From Scytonema sp. UIC 10036 (lineage in GTDB: Bacteria > Cyanobacteriota > Cyanobacteriia > Cyanobacteriales > Nostocaceae): 47,298 nt of DNA. This document shows positions 43,022-47,298 of this stretch, piece after piece. Position 1 is the first letter of the stretch, and every line of letters starts with the position of its first letter. Location of the stretch: assembly GCF_009725235.1 (NCBI RefSeq), contig NZ_WJFC01000093.1, positions 1-47,298 of the forward strand. The letters run 5' to 3'. The notes beneath the pieces are model-generated. The model ran no database searches. It was given only the letters and a program-made list of their open reading frames with translations, and was not told the DNA's origin. The position numbers and the translations under genes are program-made.

Positions 43022-43204
43022 ATGGATGCACAAACACTTAAAGAAAGAGTAGCCCTAGTCAGAGCTAAACGCGAGTACCTAATGAATCTTCTGGAAAAAC
43101 CTAACTTGGGAACTTTAAGAGTAGACGTAAATCAAGCGCTCGAAGAAATGGATGATTTAATTGATGAGTTTAGACGCACCTTTCCTGATACAGAAATAAT
43201 TTGA
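43022..43204 (+). CDS. Small conserved helical protein
   Basis: A 60-residue acidic helical protein (MDAQTLKERVALVRAKREYL, then ALEEMDDLIDEFRRTFP). The gene is preceded by a 240-base gap. I do not recognise a named family; similar small proteins are likely conserved in cyanobacteria. No membrane or signal segment. Confidence 0.65.
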   Translation: MDAQTLKERVALVRAKREYLMNLLEKPNLGTLRVDVNQALEEMDDLIDEFRRTFPDTEII

Positions 43205-43348
43205 GTACAATAGGTTGTCAAATGCAAAACTTGCGTCAATAGCAATTGTCAAGCTGCAATTCTACTGACGCACTTAAAAAATAAGATTTTTTTATACGCC
43301 AAAGTCCAATTGAGTTGCTGATTGCCCAAGTTCCCCATACAGCATAGT

Positions 43349-43765
43349 TTAACTGGCTACTGAGTGATTTTCAGATTTCTTGCCTAATTGCCTAACTAAA
43401 GCAATCAGTTCTTTTGTAGGTACATCCTTTTTACAAAAAGCATCCAAACTACCAACTTCTTTGGTATCTTGAAGCTTAACGTCCTCGACAGAGGAGTAAG
43501 CAATGATTTGAGTATTTGGGGCAATGGCTTTAATGTGACGAGATGCATCCCAACCATCCATAATTGGCATTTGTAAATCTAGAACGATTACATCCGGCTG
43601 AGTACGTTCAACCAATTCTATGGCTTCTTGACCATTGCTAGCTAAACCCACTACATGAATATTTTCTTGGCAAGAAAACGCTAATTTCAAGGTTAAACGA
43701 GTTAATTCGTGGTCATCAACCACGATAACTCTTAAGGTAGAAGACTCACAGGACAACATCAACAT
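43349..43765 (-). CDS. Single-domain response regulator (REC only)
   Basis: A 138-residue receiver domain with no output part: VIVVDDHELTRLTLKLAFSC, phosphoacceptor Asp in VIVLDLQMPIMDG, and KKDVPTKELIALV. It probably relays phosphate to another protein. The gene lies 175 bases downstream of ppk1 on the same strand, with a truncated histidine kinase beyond ppk1, so a decayed two-component system is possible. Confidence 0.9.
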   Translation of the reverse strand: MLMLSCESSTLRVIVVDDHELTRLTLKLAFSCQENIHVVGLASNGQEAIELVERTQPDVIVLDLQMPIMDGWDASRHIKAIAPNTQIIAYSSVEDVKLQDTKEVGSLDAFCKKDVPTKELIALVRQLGKKSENHSVAS

Positions 43766-43940
43766 CCTAGGGAACTAGAGATAATATAGGATAACTTTTA
43801 TAGTTTATGAGAACAGGCAGCTGAACTCACTCTATCCAATGGTTGAATAATTTCTCAGTTCCAATGGCATATAAACTAATGTGTCAAAAAAGAAAGTTCT
43901 ATCAGGAACAAGAACCGATTAATTATCAAAATATTGTGAG

Positions 43941-46157
43941 CTAATTGTCAAGTTGTGATGAACTTTTCTTCGTATTTGTACTAACAGTATTTGCAGGACT
44001 TGCATTCATGCTTGAAGCCATAGACATGAGAATTTTTTGCGAGCTTGCATCTGGGCAATCTTCAACAGGATGTCTTTGGATATAACTACCATCTTGTTGT
44101 AATTCCCAAGCCTGACGATTATCTGCGAGCATAATTCCCAAAATTTCCTGCAAATCTTTAGCGATATCTGGATCTAAGATAGGAGTAATGACTTCTACTC
44201 GACGATCCAAGTTACGAGGCATCCAGTCGGCACTACCAATATAAATTTCTTCCTTTCCATTGTTGTAGAAATAATATATGCGAGAGTGCTCTAGAAAACG
44301 ACCAACAATACTGATAACGCGAATATTGTCACTAATGTCTTTCAACCCAGGACGCAAACAGCATATACCTCGTACAATCAAGTCAATTTGTACGCCTGCA
44401 CGAGAAGCTTGATACAATACCGAAATGATTTCTGGATCGACTAGAGAGTTCATCTTAGCAACAATGCGCCCGCTCAAACCGTTTTGAACATTTTCAATTT
44501 CTCGATGGATCAAAGAAATAAAGCGATCGCGCATATTCACGGGAGCTACCAACAGCAGTCGGTAAGACTTTTGCCGAGAATATCCTGTCAAGAAATTGAA
44601 AACATCTGTAATATCAGCGCCTAAATCCTCATGACAGCTAAATAATCCCAAGTCGGTATACAGTCGTGCAGTTTTTGGATTATAGTTACCAGTTCCAATA
44701 TGTACATAGCGACGAATGCGCTCTTGTTCGCGCCGCACTACCATAACAGTTTTGCAATGAGTCTTCAAACCTACCAAACCATAAACAACGTGAACTCCAA
44801 CACTTTCCAGACGCTTTGCCCACTTAATATTGTTTTCTTCATCAAATCGTGCCTTAAGTTCTACCAGTACAGAAACCTGCTTGCCATTTTCAGCTGCAGC
44901 AATTAAGGCATTCAGGATTGGCGAGTCAAAAGATGTTCGGTAGAGAGTCATCTTAATTGCTAGCACATTGGGATCGTAGGCTGCACTGGTAATAAAGCGC
45001 ACAACAGTTGATGAAAAGGATTGATATGGATGATGTACGAGCATATCCTTTTCTTGAATAACTGAAAAAAAATCTTTTCCTTCCTCTATCTCTCGCAGGT
45101 TGGAGTTTATACTTGGCTCCTTAATCCGTTGCAAGCGGACAGGAACTACAGACTTCCATGGTTCGTCTTTCAGTTCTGGAACTGGCATTGACATAAAAAA
45201 CATCAAATCCTTTAGCCCCATCAAACCATCTACTTGATAGACATCGTTTTCCGTTAATTCCAGCTCCTCTAACAGCCGTTTTCTGACTGATTCAGGAGTT
45301 TGAGAGTGTATTTCTAACCTTAAAGGAGAACCACCAACACGCCGCTTTCTCAGCTCGTGTTCAATTGCTAGTAATAGATCGTCAGCTTCATCTTCTTCCA
45401 ATTCCAAATCTGCATCACGAGTGATGCGGAACATATGATATTCCTGAATATTCATTCCAGGAAACAAGGACTCTAGATTGTGGGCAATTGCTTGTTCTAG
45501 AGGTACACCAGTCCAAATAGCAGGCTTTTCTGAATCCTGAACTCCCAACTCTAGCGGTAAAGGCAAAAATCGCGGTAAAACAGTAGGAACTTTAACCCTA
45601 GCGAACAACTCCTCTTCTGTTTCCGGATTTTTGACCATAACAGCCAAATTCAGACTGAGATTGGAGATATAAGGGAAAGGATGACTCGGATCGACAGCGA
45701 GGGGAGTAATGACAGGAAAAATTTGTTCTTCGTAGTACTGGTCTAGATAATTTTTTTGCCTTTCCGATAAGTTTATGTAGTCTAAAATATGGATTCCGTG
45801 CTCAGCCAGTTGGGGTCGCAAGCTTTTTTCAAACTGTTCGTGTTGCCGAGCAATTAATGGACGTAAAGCCACACTAATCTCTTCAAGTTGCTGCTGAGGT
45901 GTACGACCATCAAAAGTGACCACGCTTATTTTGGCTTCTACTTGTTCCTTCAGTGCAGCAACACGCACCATAAAGAACTCATCCAAATTAGAGCTAAAGA
46001 TTGCCAGAAACTTCAGACGTTCTATAAGGGACGTGCGTGGGTCACAGGCTTCATGTAACACCCTTTTATTAAATTCCAGCCAGCTTAACTCCCGGTTAAG
46101 GTAGTATTGTGAATCTCTGAGATTGATTTGATGAGCGGTCTTCTTAGATTTTGCCAT
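43941..46157 (-). CDS. ppk: Polyphosphate kinase PPK1
   Basis: A 738-residue PPK1 that makes polyphosphate from ATP, a phosphorus store. It begins YLNRELSWLEFNKRVL. The two catalytic histidines lie in LKTHCKTVMVVRRE (autophosphorylated) and LEHSRIYYFYNNG. The NAL-type binding segments YVHIGTGNYNPKTARLYTD and FNFLTGYSRQ are present. The last 30 residues are Ser/Asn-rich. The start ATG 46157 has no strong ribosome-binding site. It lies in a phosphorus-related part of the window along with phoD. Confidence 0.96.
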   Translation of the reverse strand: MAKSKKTAHQINLRDSQYYLNRELSWLEFNKRVLHEACDPRTSLIERLKFLAIFSSNLDEFFMVRVAALKEQVEAKISVVTFDGRTPQQQLEEISVALRPLIARQHEQFEKSLRPQLAEHGIHILDYINLSERQKNYLDQYYEEQIFPVITPLAVDPSHPFPYISNLSLNLAVMVKNPETEEELFARVKVPTVLPRFLPLPLELGVQDSEKPAIWTGVPLEQAIAHNLESLFPGMNIQEYHMFRITRDADLELEEDEADDLLLAIEHELRKRRVGGSPLRLEIHSQTPESVRKRLLEELELTENDVYQVDGLMGLKDLMFFMSMPVPELKDEPWKSVVPVRLQRIKEPSINSNLREIEEGKDFFSVIQEKDMLVHHPYQSFSSTVVRFITSAAYDPNVLAIKMTLYRTSFDSPILNALIAAAENGKQVSVLVELKARFDEENNIKWAKRLESVGVHVVYGLVGLKTHCKTVMVVRREQERIRRYVHIGTGNYNPKTARLYTDLGLFSCHEDLGADITDVFNFLTGYSRQKSYRLLLVAPVNMRDRFISLIHREIENVQNGLSGRIVAKMNSLVDPEIISVLYQASRAGVQIDLIVRGICCLRPGLKDISDNIRVISIVGRFLEHSRIYYFYNNGKEEIYIGSADWMPRNLDRRVEVITPILDPDIAKDLQEILGIMLADNRQAWELQQDGSYIQRHPVEDCPDASSQKILMSMASSMNASPANTVSTNTKKSSSQLDN

Positions 46158-46224
46158 GATGACCTAGTACCACGTAGTATATCCAAGTTAGGATTCCCGA
46201 TATTAAACAATAGTAGAGGAAAAG

Positions 46225-46282
46225 TGTCATCTGTCATTTGTCAAAAGTTATTTGTCATTGGTCACTAGTCACTAGTCACTGG
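46225..46282. repeat. TCATTTG/TCACTAG repeats
   Basis: TGTCATCTGTCATTTGTC units followed by three TCACTAG and TCACTGG units. Same repeat class as at 1319, between ppk1 and the truncated kinase. Confidence 0.8.
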
Positions 46283-46618
46283 TCACTGTTTTATCGGGAT
46301 TGCAATCAGAAATTCCGTGCCTTGTCCTGGTTGCGATATGCACTCTAATTTACAGCCATGCTTTTCTACAACAATTTGATAACAAATTGACAACCCTAAA
46401 CCAGTCCCTTTGCCAACTGGTTTGGTTGTGAAGAAAGGATCGAACAATCGGGTTTTCACCTCCAGTGAGATTCCCAGTCCATTGTCTTTGATACGAATCG
46501 TAATCTCAGAATTTGGTTCAAGATATGTCTCGATAGTAATGCGACTGGAGTATTTTTCATGCTTCAGTTGTAACCATTCAGCTTCCTGCTGACGCAAAGC
46601 ATCAAGCGCGAATATCAC
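46283..46618 (-). pseudogene. Truncated histidine kinase (C-terminal ATPase domain only)
   Basis: A frame of up to 111 codons holds the last part of a histidine kinase: IKDNGLGISLEVKTRLFDPF (G1 and F boxes) and GKGTGLGLSICYQIVVEKHG (G2 box). The N box (expected N-A-(I/L)-D-A-L) starts as IFALDAL and the entire dimerisation and phosphoacceptor part is missing. Upstream sequence on the minus strand has no matching frame. Probably a decayed gene. Confidence 0.8.
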
Positions 46619-46774
46619 GTAAAAAGGACAATATATTCTTGATTCTGGTTGATAGCTCGTTGCGAAACAGTAGTTTCAATAATGGGCTTGCTTATAAGAT
46701 GTTTTAACAATGCACTTGCAGGTTCAGCAAAATGCCCACAATCATTCCTAAAAAATTTTAAGTACTGTAGTACT

Positions 46775-46829
46775 GTAGGGAGGGCGATGCCTCACAAAAG
46801 CTTGATGTGTGAGGCATCGCCCTATCTAC
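46775..46829. repeat. 22-bp inverted repeat with GGCGATGCCTCACA arms
   Basis: GTAGGGAGGGCGATGCCTCACA pairs with the right arm at 46808-46829 with two mismatches around an 11-base loop. It lies between the truncated kinase and the tautomerase gene. It may be a dispersed repeat or terminator. Confidence 0.75.
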
Positions 46830-46862
46830 ATGATATTTCAAAAATCAAATCGGAATCCGAAA

Positions 46863-47216
46863 TTAACCAAAAGTTGAACCGTTCCAACCCCACATTGTAG
46901 CTCTAGAATCTGCAAACTCTATATATATTCGATCTTGAGGGACGCCTAATACTTGATTAATTTCTTGGCAAAAATCTTGGCTCATTTCCTTAGTTTGTTG
47001 TGGCAGCATTGTTCCGATACTCTTGATTTCTATGTAACAAACGGGATCTGCTGTCCCACCAAATGTCATGGGAATTTCGGTTTCAAAAGCTGTCATCACA
47101 TAAGATTCTGGTTTGCCTGTATGTTTGGCTAACTTGGCTGATAAATTTTTGAGCAGTGTTTCAATTTCAGCTTTTGCAGGAGTTGATACAGAAGTTTGGA
47201 CTTTGATAAGTGGCAT
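46863..47216 (-). CDS. MIF/phenylpyruvate tautomerase family protein
   Basis: A 117-residue protein of the macrophage migration inhibitory factor (MIF) fold. Pro2 is the likely catalytic base (MPLIKVQTSV). KAEIETLLKNLSAKLAKHTG, then PESYVMTAFETE with PMTFGGTADP, and DRIYIEFADSRATMWGWNG match the bacterial MIF-like tautomerases. It may isomerise phenylpyruvate-type substrates. No neighbour suggests the pathway. Start ATG 47216, followed upstream by TTTTGGA repeats. Confidence 0.88.
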   Translation of the reverse strand: MPLIKVQTSVSTPAKAEIETLLKNLSAKLAKHTGKPESYVMTAFETEIPMTFGGTADPVCYIEIKSIGTMLPQQTKEMSQDFCQEINQVLGVPQDRIYIEFADSRATMWGWNGSTFG

Positions 47217-47218
47217 AG

Positions 47219-47298
47219 GTAAATTTTGGATTTTGGATTTTGGATTTTGGATTTTGGATTTTGGATTTTGGATTTTGGATTTTGGATTTTGTATTTTG
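47219..47298. repeat. TTTTGGA heptad array
   Basis: Nine perfect copies of TTTTGGA at 47224-47286, then one TTTTGTA. The window ends inside it. It lies immediately upstream of the tautomerase ATG, in the 5' leader of that gene. Confidence 0.95.

Overview
The window looks like chromosomal DNA of a filamentous, heterocyst-type (Nostocales) cyanobacterium. Evidence from the sequence: frequent GCGATCGC (HIP1) octamers, degenerate heptanucleotide repeats in many gene gaps, a SasA clock kinase and an RpaB regulator, several photosynthesis-assembly proteins (CCB-type, LPA1/Rep27-type DUF3493, CRR7-like, NblB-like), PEP-CTERM proteins, S-layer-homology proteins, and Ser/Thr kinases fused to WD40 repeats. 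No species can be assigned from sequence alone.

Layout. 1-7.3 kb: group 2 sigma factor, DUF760 protein, NUDIX hydrolase, sasA (minus), an SLH lipoprotein, a CBS-domain protein and an NblB-like HEAT protein whose start codon abuts an 11-copy CCCCTAA array. 7.3-10.5 kb: two paralogous PEP-CTERM proteins with related leaders; between them lies a 138-bp non-coding mobile element with 20-bp inverted ends and a 10-bp target duplication. 10.5-14.3 kb: DUF456 protein, a CCB-type cytochrome b6f assembly factor and rpaB (all minus), divergent from radA. 14.3-17.5 kb: a rearranged stretch best read as a tandem duplication of the radA-to-phnD interval. It leaves a broken phnD 5' copy, a broken DUF2283 3' copy, a methyltransferase gene in the second unit and two MITE-like insertions. 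17.8-24 kb: a signalling cluster of two Ser/Thr kinases flanking two tandem Tll0287-like c-type-haem/HAMP membrane proteins, then an orphan HicB. 24-27.5 kb: an SDH/ClpP-type membrane protease, a peptidoglycan-binding protein and a membrane protein that resembles a voltage sensor without a pore. 27.6-34.6 kb: rimP-nusA-ylxR-infB, with a terminator-like hairpin just ahead of rimP and a long structured region ahead of infB. 34.6-38.2 kb: DUF1400 protein, a beta-helix/SLH surface protein, DUF3493 protein and tRNA-Thr(CGU). 38.4-47.3 kb: phoD behind a three-octamer Pho-box-like element, a PleD-like diguanylate cyclase, crr7-like gene, DUF2854 protein, a REC-only regulator, ppk1, a truncated histidine kinase and a MIF-family tautomerase.

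How it fits together. Most genes are core cyanobacterial housekeeping or regulation: transcription and translation (sigma, RimP, NusA, IF-2), clock and light output (SasA, RpaB), photosystem, NDH-1 and b6f assembly, and phosphorus metabolism (PhoD, PPK1, possibly the PhnD-like lipoprotein). The parts that look least explained are the haem-sensor/kinase cluster, the pore-less voltage-sensor-like protein, the radA-phnD duplication, the non-coding mobile elements, and the leaders of rimP and infB. I found no CRISPR array, phage or complete transposase gene.
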